Notes under the pieces: generated by a model
The model's database searches: none
What the model was told of the DNA's origin: nothing
What the model saw: only the letters and a program-made list of their open reading frames with translations
Program-made: the position numbers and the translations under genes
Shown here: one piece after another, positions 1-7,101 of the stretch
Numbering within the stretch: position 1 is the first letter of the stretch
Layout: every line of letters starts with the position of its first letter
Source: an uncultured Selenomonadales bacterium
Lineage (GTDB): Bacteria > Bacillota > Negativicutes > DSM-1736 > Dendrosporobacteraceae
Direction: 5' to 3'
DNA: 64,000 nt
Assembly: GCA_946407015.1 (NCBI GenBank)
Contig: CAMJML010000012.1
Coordinates: forward strand, 1 to 64,000

Positions 1-53
1 ATACGTCGAAAGTACTTGGCTGGCGACGGCCTGGGAGGATAGATAGTTGCTGG
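1..53 (+). rRNA. rrf: 5S rRNA, 3' end (partial)
   Basis: The first ~53 bases match the conserved 3' part of bacterial 5S rRNA: an AGTACTTGG segment, then a CTGGGAGGATAG-like segment, ending in the helix I strand GTTGCTGG. The 5' part lies outside the window. The tRNA run that follows at once is typical of the end of an rRNA operon. The exact 3' end is uncertain by a few bases. Confidence 0.8.
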
Positions 54-58
54 TTCAT

Positions 59-134
59 TCCTCGATAGCTCAGCTGGTAGAGCAATCGGCTGTTAACCGA
101 TCGGTCGTAGGTTCGAGTCCTACTCGAGGAGCCA
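59..134 (+). tRNA. tRNA-Asn (GTT)
   Basis: Cloverleaf with acceptor stem TCCTCGA/TCGAGGA, discriminator G and encoded CCA. The anticodon loop reads CTGTTAA, so the anticodon is GTT. The T-loop GGTTCGAGTCC is canonical. It is the first tRNA after the 5S gene and is probably cotranscribed with the rRNA operon. Confidence 0.97.
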
Positions 135-180
135 AATTTCAAGATGCCAAGCGAGGTCAACTCGATTGGCATTTTAAAAC

Positions 181-256
181 TGGGGCGTCGCCAAGTTGGT
201 AAGGCACGGGACTTTGACTCCCGCATGCGTTGGTTCGAGTCCAGCCGCCCCAGCCA
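181..256 (+). tRNA. tRNA-Gln (TTG)
   Basis: Acceptor stem TGGGGCG/CGCCCCA, discriminator G, encoded CCA. The anticodon loop CTTTGAC gives anticodon TTG. It is the second member of the tRNA run, separated from tRNA-Asn by 46 bases. Confidence 0.97.
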
Positions 257-259
257 TAT

Positions 260-335
260 GATCCACTAGCTCAGTTGGTAGAGCACCTGACTTTTAATCA
301 GGGTGTCGATGGTTCGAGTCCATCGTGGATCACCA
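260..335 (+). tRNA. tRNA-Lys (TTT)
   Basis: Acceptor stem GATCCAC/GTGGATC, discriminator A, encoded CCA. The anticodon loop CTTTTAA gives anticodon TTT. It starts 3 bases after tRNA-Gln, so the two are certainly processed from one transcript. Confidence 0.97.
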
Positions 336-348
336 TTTAACTTAATAC

Positions 349-431
349 GCGGGAGTGGCGGAATTGGCAGACGCACCAGACTTAGGATCTGGCGGGTGAC
401 CGTGGGGGTTCAAGTCCCTTCTCCCGCACCA
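349..431 (+). tRNA. tRNA-Leu (TAG), copy 1
   Basis: A class II tRNA of 83 nt with acceptor stem GCGGGAG/CTCCCGC, a long variable arm, anticodon loop CTTAGGA (anticodon TAG) and encoded CCA. It is identical base for base to the copy at 1694-1776. It is the last tRNA of the run and is followed by a hairpin terminator. Confidence 0.97.
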
Positions 432-445
432 ATTATACAACTTAG

Positions 446-479
446 GCTTTCAGATAAACTCTGAAAGCTTTATTTTATT
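446..479 (+). terminator. Intrinsic terminator of the rRNA/tRNA run
   Basis: A 9-bp perfect stem GCTTTCAGA/TCTGAAAGC with a 5-nt loop, followed by a T-rich tract (469-479). It lies 15 bases after tRNA-Leu copy 1, so it ends the rRNA-tRNA transcript before mutY. Confidence 0.85.
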
Positions 480-543
480 GTAGTAAGATGAGTGAGTTTC
501 GATTCAATACTTAACCAATTCTAGCAATATAAAGGAGTAGCCT

Positions 544-1602
544 ATGAGTTGGAAAACCGATTTTCTTTTAACTTGGTATGATCAGCATAAACGCAAATTG
601 CCCTGGCGGGACCGTAACGATGCTTATGGAATCTGGGTATCTGAAATCATGCTGCAACAAACTCGGGTTGATACTGTTATTCCCTATTATCTGCGCTGGA
701 TGGAGCGTTTTCCTACGCTTAATGTTTTGGCGCATGCACAAGAGACTGAGGTAGTACGCTATTGGGAAGGTTTAGGCTATTATTCGCGGGCACGTAATTT
801 GCGGCGTGGTGCTGGTGAGGTATTAGAACGATTTGGCGGTCAGATTCCGGATAATTTAACTCAATTAAGATCAATTGCCGGAATTGGTGAATATACAGCA
901 GGAGCTATTCTTAGCATAGCTTTTCATGCTCGCGTTCCAGCCGTAGACGGGAATGTTCTGCGAATTATCAGCCGTCTCGAAAACATTGGTGATGATATTG
1001 CTAAGCCAGCTGTAAAGCGACAAATAACAGCGCTGGTTGCGGATAAAGTACCTCATGATCGTCCCGGGGATTTTAATCAGGCGTTAATGGATCTGGGAGC
1101 CAGCATCTGTATACCTCGCACGCCTTTATGTTCTCAATGTCCGTTATCTGGCGATTGCCGTGCTTATGCGTTGGGAACAGAAAGGACCTTACCGCTTAAA
1201 GCACCCAAGAACAAGCCGGAACCGGTTTATGTTGCAGCTGGAGTCTTGCGAGATGCGACTGGACGGTTTTTATTGCGACAACGTCCTCAACAAGGGTTGC
1301 TAGCAGGAATGTGGGAGTTTCCTGGTATTGAACGACCTGATAGACATGCTCACATTCAGGAGCTTCAGGAATTTTTTACGCCGGCGGCAGAAAGCTTAGT
1401 GATTACCGAAAATAACAGGCTGGATATGACACATACTTTTTCTCACCGCCGCTGGTTTATCCGCTTTTATTTCATTGAAGGTGATTTTTCCAAGATTGCA
1501 GTGCCTGACAGCAAATGGATTGAACCGGCTGCTTGCGATCAATTGCCGTTTGCGGGACCGCACCGCCAGGCAGCCTTGCATTATTGCACAAATATCGGTT
1601 GA
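544..1602 (+). CDS. mutY: A/G-specific adenine DNA glycosylase MutY
   Basis: Base-excision repair enzyme that removes adenine mispaired with 8-oxoguanine. At 352 aa it has the usual family length. Visible motifs are the SEIMLQQT block with catalytic Glu34, a helix-hairpin-helix around 108-122 (IAGIGEYTAGA), VDGNVLR with catalytic Asp135, and the [4Fe-4S] loop C189-x6-C196-x2-C199-x5-C205. A C-terminal NUDIX-like 8-oxoG recognition domain spans about 225-350. The ATG follows AAAGGAG (531-537) at good spacing. The gene stands alone between two identical tRNA-Leu genes. Confidence 0.96.
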   Translation: MSWKTDFLLTWYDQHKRKLPWRDRNDAYGIWVSEIMLQQTRVDTVIPYYLRWMERFPTLNVLAHAQETEVVRYWEGLGYYSRARNLRRGAGEVLERFGGQIPDNLTQLRSIAGIGEYTAGAILSIAFHARVPAVDGNVLRIISRLENIGDDIAKPAVKRQITALVADKVPHDRPGDFNQALMDLGASICIPRTPLCSQCPLSGDCRAYALGTERTLPLKAPKNKPEPVYVAAGVLRDATGRFLLRQRPQQGLLAGMWEFPGIERPDRHAHIQELQEFFTPAAESLVITENNRLDMTHTFSHRRWFIRFYFIEGDFSKIAVPDSKWIEPAACDQLPFAGPHRQAALHYCTNIG

Positions 1603-1637
1603 GTTTGGACGCACTTGTGAGCCGGTATAAAAGATAC

Positions 1638-1666
1638 TGGACAAAATAAATATGTTATGTTATCAT
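1638..1666 (+). promoter_or_regulatory. SigA-type promoter for tRNA-Leu copy 2
   Basis: -35 TGGACA (1638-1643), 17-bp spacer, -10 TATCAT (1661-1666). It is well placed to start a transcript about 20 bases before the tRNA at 1694, so this copy probably has its own promoter, unlike copy 1. Confidence 0.65.
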
Positions 1667-1693
1667 AATATGAGTGAGCAAGGTTCACAACAA

Positions 1694-1776
1694 GCGGGAG
1701 TGGCGGAATTGGCAGACGCACCAGACTTAGGATCTGGCGGGTGACCGTGGGGGTTCAAGTCCCTTCTCCCGCACCA
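1694..1776 (+). tRNA. tRNA-Leu (TAG), copy 2
   Basis: Identical over all 83 bases to tRNA-Leu copy 1 at 349-431, including the encoded CCA; the identity stops at the gene ends. It has its own promoter (1638-1666) and terminator (1787-1820), so it is an autonomous second dose of the CUA-reading tRNA. Confidence 0.97.
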
Positions 1777-1786
1777 TATGATGATA

Positions 1787-1820
1787 AACTTCTGAGAATT
1801 CTCGGAAGTTTTTTATTTTA
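1787..1820 (+). terminator. Intrinsic terminator of tRNA-Leu copy 2
   Basis: Stem AACTTCTGAGA paired with TCTCGGAAGTT (one G-T wobble) and a very short loop, followed by TTTTATTTTA. It begins 11 bases after the tRNA. Confidence 0.8.
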
Positions 1821-1895
1821 CAGTCCGGAGTGCTGGTGAACCAGCAGAGATTACATCATTAATCTATAAGGGTATTGGTAGCAGCACTGTTGCTG

Positions 1896-1937
1896 CATAA
1901 AAAAAGAGAGATGTTTAAACATCTCTCTTTTTTTATG
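1896..1937. terminator. 42-bp perfect inverted repeat, terminator at the end of the CNNM-type gene
   Basis: A continuous perfect palindrome centred between 1916 and 1917, with core AGAGAGATGT/ACATCTCTCT flanked by A and T runs on both sides. The symmetry makes it suitable for termination in both directions. Its clearest role is to end the minus-strand gene that stops at 1953. Confidence 0.8.
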
Positions 1938-1952
1938 TGTTGTTTATTCTGG

Positions 1953-3293
1953 TCAAGGGCTGGAGGTTTGCTCGGCAGGTGGGATTCGGCTAATCAGGAC
2001 TTTATCAACCCGTACCCGGTCCATATCCATGATTTCAAAGCGAAAACCATTCCAGTCAAATTTCTCGGAAGTGGTAGGAATGTAGCCGAGAAAAGAAATA
2101 ATAAATCCGCCTAACGTTTGAAAATGATCCCGGTCTTCATCAGGCAAATCCGTAATTTCAAAAATCTCTTTGAAATCCTCAATGGGCAGTAAGCCATCAA
2201 CCAGCCAAGAGCCATCATCCCGCTGGATAATCTGAATTTCATCTGCTTCATCGACCAGCGTGATATCACCAATAATTTCCGATAATATGTCATGAAGTGT
2301 TATAAAACCGACAACTCCGCCAAATTCGTCCAGAACGATAGCTTCATGAGTACCGGATTGCTTAAATACCTCTAAAATTTTGAAAGCCTTCATGGATTTC
2401 GGAATAAACATGGGGGTACGAATCGCTTTTTCCAGGTTAATGTGCCGGGATTCAAGGCTTGCAGTCAGCAAATCATTGGTGTAAATAATCCCAACAAAGT
2501 CATCCAGACTACCTTTGCCGACAGGAAAGCGGGTATGAGAACTTTCGTTAATAATTTGCAAATTTATCTCAATGGGATCCTCTAGATCCAGCCATACCAT
2601 TTGCGTTCTCGGGGTCATAATGGCATAGGCTTTCATATCGCCTAAACGAAAAATTTTTTCGACCATATCCTGCTCGGTTTTCTCAAACGTTCCAGCTTCA
2701 GTACCTTGCTCAATGAGTGTTCTGATTTCATCTTCTGTAACCGGGGGTTCTTGGGAGGGTTTTATACCGATTGCTTCTAAAGTAAATTGAGTGGAGAAAC
2801 TAAGAAATTTAACAATAGGGGAAGCAATTTTGGCGAAAGTCCGCATAGGCCGAGCCAGTAAGGCCGCGATGGGTTCGGGATTATTGAGAGCCACTTTCTT
2901 CGGAACAAGTTCACCGAGCACAAGCGATAAATAGGTAATGACTGAAATGACAATGAATAAGGCTGCAGCCTCGTGGTGGGCTCCAATGAAGGGCAGTGAT
3001 TTTAATTGGGGTGCAAGCATTTGTGATAAGGTTGCACCACCGAATGTTCCGGTAAGAATACCAATCAAAGTAATCCCAATTTGGATGGTCGATAAGAGCG
3101 GGGTTGGCTCATCAGCTAGTTCCAGAGCGGCTTTGGCTCCCGGATCACCGGAATCGGCGCGCTTTTCGAGCCTGACTTTGCGTGAGGAAACAATGGCCAT
3201 TTCGGTCATGGCAAAAATACCATTTGCTACTATTAGAGCCAAGATGATAGCAATTTCTAAACCTACCGAAGGCGTGTCCAAATAACTGTTCAC
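1953..3293 (-). CDS. CNNM/CorC (HlyC/CorC) family membrane protein
   Basis: A 446-aa protein with the hemolysin-C/CorC layout: an N-terminal CNNM (DUF21) membrane domain of about 190 residues with several hydrophobic segments, a CBS pair at about 210-335 (an MTPR motif follows the linker), and a C-terminal CorC_HlyC domain at about 350-430. Such proteins are linked to Mg2+/Co2+ homeostasis or efflux; the exact substrate cannot be read from sequence. The start is doubtful. The GTG at 3293 is one base from the AAGGAG at 3300-3295, so the in-frame TTG at 3281 (giving MDTPSVG) may be the true start. Transcribed alone. Confidence 0.9.
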   Translation of the reverse strand: MNSYLDTPSVGLEIAIILALIVANGIFAMTEMAIVSSRKVRLEKRADSGDPGAKAALELADEPTPLLSTIQIGITLIGILTGTFGGATLSQMLAPQLKSLPFIGAHHEAAALFIVISVITYLSLVLGELVPKKVALNNPEPIAALLARPMRTFAKIASPIVKFLSFSTQFTLEAIGIKPSQEPPVTEDEIRTLIEQGTEAGTFEKTEQDMVEKIFRLGDMKAYAIMTPRTQMVWLDLEDPIEINLQIINESSHTRFPVGKGSLDDFVGIIYTNDLLTASLESRHINLEKAIRTPMFIPKSMKAFKILEVFKQSGTHEAIVLDEFGGVVGFITLHDILSEIIGDITLVDEADEIQIIQRDDGSWLVDGLLPIEDFKEIFEITDLPDEDRDHFQTLGGFIISFLGYIPTTSEKFDWNGFRFEIMDMDRVRVDKVLISRIPPAEQTSSP

Positions 3294-3340
3294 ACTCCTT
3301 AACTTTATAGAAACTTTAATTTGAGTTCGTTTGTTTTTAA

Positions 3341-3368
3341 ATTATATCATATTACTTTCTATAACCAA
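3341..3368 (-). promoter_or_regulatory. SigA-type promoter for the CNNM/CorC gene
   Basis: On the minus strand: -35 TTGGTT (3368-3363), 16-bp spacer, -10 TATAAT (3346-3341), about 45 bases before the gene. Confidence 0.6.
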
Positions 3369-3487
3369 AGTATTCCAAGGCATTTAAATTTTGCTATGTT
3401 ATTGATGCAACCTGGAAAAAAGAAATCCAAATAGGACTGGGCTGGATAAAATTCTTTAGAAAATTTTAGAAAAATAGAACAAAAAGA

Positions 3488-3516
3488 TTGAAAATGCTGT
3501 TTGAAATCGTTATCAT
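3488..3516 (+). promoter_or_regulatory. SigA-type promoter of the fur-like/znuA operon
   Basis: -35 TTGAAA (3488-3493), 17-bp spacer, -10 TATCAT (3511-3516). It lies about 40 bases before the regulator start and touches the palindrome at 3516-3536. Confidence 0.7.
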
Positions 3517-3536
3517 AGTAAATAATAACATTACTA
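3516..3536. promoter_or_regulatory. Candidate Fur-family (Zur-like) operator
   Basis: AT-rich imperfect inverted repeat with perfect outer arms TAGTAA (3516-3521) and TTACTA (3531-3536), 21 bp in total. It overlaps the end of the -10 and the start site. The size and AT-rich dyad fit the Fur/Zur/PerR operator class. Autoregulation is inferred. Confidence 0.5.
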
Positions 3537-3555
3537 TTTAAGAAGGGTGTTCATC

Positions 3556-3978
3556 ATGGAACGAATGATCAATATTTTACGGAACAAAGGTTTTAAAATT
3601 ACGCCACAGCGTCGGGCTGTTATTTCCGCATTATATGAGTGCGGAAAATTTCCAACTGCGCAGCGCATCCTTGAAGAAGTGCGCCAAACAACACCTGATG
3701 TTAGTTTTGATACGATCTATAGAAATTTAAGCTTATTGACCGACCTGGGTGTTTTAAATGAAATTCAAACCAAAGGCCGTGATGGAAATGTCTTTGAAAT
3801 TGTTGTAGATAATCATCACCATCATTTGATTTGTTTAACTTGCGGTGCGACGCAATGTCTGGACTTTTGCCCGATTACCTCAATTGATTTAAGTAAGGCC
3901 GAGTCAATGGGGTTTGAAGTCACGTCGCATGCACTTGAATTTTATGGCTATTGCCGGGAGTGCCGAAAAGTTGGTTAG
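3556..3978 (+). CDS. Fur-family metalloregulator, Zur-like
   Basis: A 140-aa Fur-superfamily repressor with an N-terminal winged helix (KGFKITPQRRAVISAL, DTIYRNLSLL) and a C-terminal dimerisation/metal domain carrying the HHHHL stretch and two zinc-site pairs (CLTCG and CREC). I chose the ATG at 3556 because AAGGGTG (3543-3549) lies 6 bases upstream; the GTG at 3547 falls inside that ribosome site. The stop comes 16 bases before a ZnuA-like gene, which favours zinc as the ligand, though Fur, PerR and Zur cannot be separated reliably by sequence alone. Confidence 0.9.
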   Translation: MERMINILRNKGFKITPQRRAVISALYECGKFPTAQRILEEVRQTTPDVSFDTIYRNLSLLTDLGVLNEIQTKGRDGNVFEIVVDNHHHHLICLTCGATQCLDFCPITSIDLSKAESMGFEVTSHALEFYGYCRECRKVG

Positions 3979-3994
3979 AAGGGAATGGGTTGCA

Positions 3995-4951
3995 GTGAGT
4001 AAAAGAATGATATTGGTTGTCTTGTTGATTGTAACATTAATAGTTTTAGCTGGGTGCGGAAATGGTAGTACAAAAACCAATTCAGGCAATGACAAAATGA
4101 AAGTGATTACTACCTTTTATCCGGTCTATGAATTTGTACGTCAGGTAGGGGGCGATAAAGTTGACGTCACTATGCTTTTGAAGCCCGGAGTTGAACCACA
4201 TGACTGGGAGCCAACGGCCAAGGAGCTTGCAGAAATAAAAACAGCAAAAGTATTTTTTTATCATGGAGCTGGTCTCGAGCCTGTTGATAAGCTCTTAAAA
4301 AAAGAAGTGTTAGGTGCCGCTACCGCTGTTGAAGTCAGCAGTGGAGTTGAACAAATCGCGATCAAAGATGAAGACGATGATGAACATGAGCATGAAGGGC
4401 AAGGAACTCAGCATGAAGATGAACACCATCATATGGATATGCATACCTGGCTGGATCCTGTAGCGGCCCAACAGGAAATAAAGAATATAGCGGAAGCTCT
4501 CGCTAATATTGATCCCCAAAACCGCGAGTACTACTTAAAGAATGCGGAAAACTATCTACAAGAACTTAGTAAATTGGACCAGGAGTATAAAACGGCCTTA
4601 AGCCAGACCGCGCGGCGGGACATTATCACCAGTCATGCTGCATTTGGTTATCTGGCTAAGCGTTATGACTTGCGTCAGGTAGCCGTTATGGGGCTATCGC
4701 CGGATAGTGAGCCAACTCCGGAAAAAATGGCTGCCGTTGTTGATTTCTGCCGGGAGCATCAAGTAAAGGTGATTTTTTTTGAAACGATTGTAAGCCCAAA
4801 ATTGTCTCAGACTATTGCAAAAGAAACGGGTGCGAGTTTGCTCGTGCTGAATCCAATTGAAAGTCTGACCGAAGAAGAAATGAAACAAGGGAAGAATTAT
4901 TTGATTATCATGCGTGAAAATCTTGCCAATCTGAAAACGGCACTCAACTAA
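3995..4951 (+). CDS. znuA: ZnuA-like zinc ABC transporter substrate-binding lipoprotein
   Basis: A 318-aa cluster A-I solute-binding protein that captures Zn2+ (or Mn2+) outside the membrane. It begins with a lipoprotein signal peptide ending in LAGC. A His/Asp/Glu-rich loop at about 125-150 (HEHEG, EDEHHHMDMH), typical of ZnuA, precedes HTWLDP, and further metal ligands occur near TSHAAFGY. The GTG at 3995 is preferred: GAAGGG lies 10 bases upstream and translation then begins just before the signal peptide. It is the second gene of a two-gene unit with the Fur-like regulator. The permease and ATPase are not next to it. Confidence 0.92.
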   Translation: MSKRMILVVLLIVTLIVLAGCGNGSTKTNSGNDKMKVITTFYPVYEFVRQVGGDKVDVTMLLKPGVEPHDWEPTAKELAEIKTAKVFFYHGAGLEPVDKLLKKEVLGAATAVEVSSGVEQIAIKDEDDDEHEHEGQGTQHEDEHHHMDMHTWLDPVAAQQEIKNIAEALANIDPQNREYYLKNAENYLQELSKLDQEYKTALSQTARRDIITSHAAFGYLAKRYDLRQVAVMGLSPDSEPTPEKMAAVVDFCREHQVKVIFFETIVSPKLSQTIAKETGASLLVLNPIESLTEEEMKQGKNYLIIMRENLANLKTALN

Positions 4952-4965
4952 CCGGCTGGTTAATA

Positions 4966-5006
4966 AACAATAGTGAAGCGGCAATGGCTGCTTCACTATT
5001 GTTTTT
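4966..5006. terminator. Bidirectional terminator between znuA and the C-x-P peptide gene
   Basis: A 14-bp perfect stem AACAATAGTGAAGC/GCTTCACTATTGTT with T-rich tracts outward on both strands. It lies between two convergent genes and can serve both. Confidence 0.85.
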
Positions 5007-5014
5007 AGCCGAAG

Positions 5015-5401
5015 CTAACGTTGCAAACATTGTGGTTTGCAATTCGGTTTTGGGTAACAGGTATTGGGATTGCAAGTAGGCTGGCAAGAAGGGTAGCAAT
5101 ACCGCGGCTGACAGAAACGAGGCCTGCATACCGGAAAACAAGTAGTAGGATTGCAAGTGGGGCGACAGGCTGGATTGCAAGTCGGGTTGCAGGCGGGACG
5201 GCACTGCGGGTTGCAGGCTGGATAACACGAAGATGGAGAACAAGGTGGAGCACAATTGGGATTACAAGGAGTTGCTGTAGGTAAACACCCGATATTCTCC
5301 TGGACGCGATCCTCGTCATCGGGGTCAGGAGAATCGGCTTCATAGTCGGTCATTTCCGGTTCTTCCCATTTCGGGGGTTTGTGTCTGAACTTATCAGCCA
5401 T
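5015..5401 (-). CDS. C-x-P repeat cysteine-rich protein, candidate RiPP precursor
   Basis: A 128-aa protein of unknown family. Residues 1-38 have no cysteine and are hydrophilic, mostly acidic (DSPDPDDEDR). From residue 39 to 125 there are 20 cysteines spaced 4-7 residues apart, mostly every fourth residue, and 19 of the 20 occur as C-x-P (CNP, CRP, CYP, CQP and others). This looks like a leader plus a repetitive core. There is no signal peptide or membrane segment. AGGAGG lies 10 bases before the ATG. The gene starts 19 bases after the stop of a radical SAM/SPASM gene on the same strand, which suggests the enzyme modifies it. A structural, spore-coat-like or metal-binding protein is the main alternative. 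Confidence 0.75.
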   Translation of the reverse strand: MADKFRHKPPKWEEPEMTDYEADSPDPDDEDRVQENIGCLPTATPCNPNCAPPCSPSSCYPACNPQCRPACNPTCNPACRPTCNPTTCFPVCRPRFCQPRYCYPSCQPTCNPNTCYPKPNCKPQCLQR

Positions 5402-5420
5402 AGATATTCAACCTCCTGTC

Positions 5421-6680
5421 TTATTTCTGAGAGAGTTGAAGCTCGTGTTCCCATTTACCGGTATATGGATCATAGGAACAGCCTGCCGAGCAAGCGAGCC
5501 AGCGCTTTTGACTGTCACTGCCCTGGGCCAATGGGCGGCAATCGTTGCAGGCGTAACGATATTCGCAGTCTTTACATTTTTCAATGTTGTCTTTTGTTGT
5601 ATGCCATATGTTCTTTAATGGTTCACCGCTAAGTATTTCTGCCAGTGGGGCAGTGATAATGTTGCCACAGAGTTGATTCCGCGCAAAGATACACGGAATA
5701 ACATCACCATCTGCAGTAACGGCAATCTTTCCTGTTAGACAGCTATGGCAGCGCTGGGCGCGATAGAATGTTTGCTCGTCTGTATAAAAAGGCGGTTTTA
5801 TTGGCTCTTTGGCATAGGCGGTTGGGAGTAAATCCTTGTCATCACCGCGTCCGGTTGGTCGAACCACATCGGGCGGTGTAGGTTCAACACCAAGGCTTTT
5901 ACATAAATTCATGATGTTTTCCGGTTGATCTTCATTGGCTTTCATAATAATAGAGGCTATTCTTAATGGGATTTTTGCCGCCAGTATTTTTTTGATGGCG
6001 GTTAATGTTTTTTCATAACTTCCCGGATGTAAAGTAACTTGATCGTGGATTTCGGCATTATCGGCATAGATGGTTGTGGCAATATTAACACGGTATTGTT
6101 TGAAAAAATCGATGCAGGCATCATCCACTAAAGTCGCATTTGTAAAAATTTCAATAAACTCAAAGCCTTCCTCGTTGGCTTTTAGGATGAGTTCACGCCA
6201 ATTTTTATAAAGCAACGGTTCGCCGCCAATCAATTGGATAGCCGTGGCCCCCGCTTGTCTGGCTTCCGATATTAGGCTAAGCCAGCGATCATGCGTAACT
6301 TTAGGGCAATCACAAACAGATGGGCCGCTGGTTGCATAACAATGTAAGCAGCGATTATTACAGTTTGACGTAAGTTCGAGCCAAAGAAACTCAATAGACT
6401 CAGCATGCGCTGCGGGCGTGGGCCGGGGCGCATGCTGTGGCGGCGTTACATAAAAAGAACCTAAGCCTTTAGTGGTCAATCCGTCCAAAAACTGTAAATA
6501 AACTTGATCATCTGGAGTGCTGCTGTCTAACAGTTGATGAATTGGCTGATCCGTACATGCCTTAAGCAATTCGACAGCACCACGATTTACGGAATACACT
6601 TTGCCGGTAACGAAATCATAAATGGCACCACGCTTTGCGCCGGTTACCAATTCGCAATGCTGATGAAGACAATAATACAA
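5421..6680 (-). CDS. Radical SAM/SPASM peptide maturase-like protein
   Basis: A 419-aa cytoplasmic enzyme. Residues ~1-75 resemble a PqqD-like RiPP recognition element (GAIYDFVTGKVYSVNRGA). The radical SAM core holds C107-x3-C111-x2-C114 and GGEP (152-155). A SPASM domain with cysteines at 311, 314, 330, 338, 369, 372, 378, 381, 397 and 401 would bind two auxiliary [4Fe-4S] clusters. This architecture is typical of enzymes forming thioether or carbon-carbon links on peptides. Translation starts at TTG with AAGGGG 10 bases upstream. It is the first gene of a two-gene unit with the C-x-P protein. The reaction is unknown; a maturase role is inferred from domains and neighbour. Confidence 0.88.
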   Translation of the reverse strand: MYYCLHQHCELVTGAKRGAIYDFVTGKVYSVNRGAVELLKACTDQPIHQLLDSSTPDDQVYLQFLDGLTTKGLGSFYVTPPQHAPRPTPAAHAESIEFLWLELTSNCNNRCLHCYATSGPSVCDCPKVTHDRWLSLISEARQAGATAIQLIGGEPLLYKNWRELILKANEEGFEFIEIFTNATLVDDACIDFFKQYRVNIATTIYADNAEIHDQVTLHPGSYEKTLTAIKKILAAKIPLRIASIIMKANEDQPENIMNLCKSLGVEPTPPDVVRPTGRGDDKDLLPTAYAKEPIKPPFYTDEQTFYRAQRCHSCLTGKIAVTADGDVIPCIFARNQLCGNIITAPLAEILSGEPLKNIWHTTKDNIEKCKDCEYRYACNDCRPLAQGSDSQKRWLACSAGCSYDPYTGKWEHELQLSQK

Positions 6681-6782
6681 AGGTTGTTCACCCCTTTATC
6701 CTGTCAATCTTATACATAATATGCAGTACTGTTTCTTGATGGTACTGAATTCATTAGAACTGCTGTGAAAAATAGAGCTTTG

Positions 6783-6811
6783 TTGACAAGCTTGGTGAAT
6801 TTATGTATAAT
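6783..6811 (+). promoter_or_regulatory. Perfect-consensus SigA promoter of tRNA-Gly
   Basis: -35 TTGACA (6783-6788), 17-bp spacer, -10 TATAAT (6806-6811), the exact consensus. It ends 23 bases before the tRNA. Confidence 0.9.
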
Positions 6812-6833
6812 AAATACTGTCTTAAATGACAAT

Positions 6834-6908
6834 GCGGAAATAGCTCAGTGGTAGAGCATCGCCTTGCCAAGGCGAGGGTCGCGAGTTCGAATCTCGTTTT
6901 CCGCTCCA
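6834..6908 (+). tRNA. tRNA-Gly (GCC)
   Basis: Acceptor stem GCGGAAA/TTTCCGC, discriminator T, encoded CCA, anticodon GCC in the loop TTGCCAA, and a canonical T-loop. It is a monocistronic unit with its own promoter and terminator. Confidence 0.97.
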
Positions 6909-6919
6909 TACCGATTTTT

Positions 6920-6947
6920 ACCCGGCAGGCAACCTGCTGGGTTTTTT
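6920..6947 (+). terminator. Intrinsic terminator of tRNA-Gly
   Basis: Stem ACCCGGCAGG/CCTGCTGGGT (one G-T wobble), 3-nt loop, then six Ts. Confidence 0.9.
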
Positions 6948-6955
6948 GCATATAC

Positions 6956-6984
6956 TTGTGTTTGCTAGATAATTATGGTATGAT
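6956..6984 (+). promoter_or_regulatory. Candidate promoter of tig-clpP-clpX
   Basis: -35 TTGTGT (6956-6961), 17-bp spacer, -10 TATGAT (6979-6984), after the tRNA-Gly terminator and about 115 bases before tig. No CtsR- or HrcA-type repeat was noticed in the 5' region. Confidence 0.5.
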
Positions 6985-7101
6985 GTGTGGTATGGCAAAT
7001 AAGGTTTTTGGGGACTGGCTTTTTGGAAAAAGTTAACTGGCTAACCATAGAAAACCTGATAATCTGGTAATAATAATATAAAATGGGAGGACACAGTATA
7101 A

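Noticed and set aside
1875-2114. 79-aa open frame on the + strand near the end of the CNNM/CorC gene.
   Set aside because: It runs through the 42-bp terminator palindrome and then antisense to the gene; no ribosome site.
3914-3994. Extension of ZnuA upstream of 3995.
   Set aside because: It overlaps the Fur-like gene in another frame and would bury the lipoprotein signal peptide.
5021-5284. Open frame on the + strand antisense to the C-x-P protein gene (87 aa).
   Set aside because: It is a shadow of the repetitive Cys/Pro codons; no ribosome site and no recognisable motif, while the minus-strand gene has AGGAGG and operon context.
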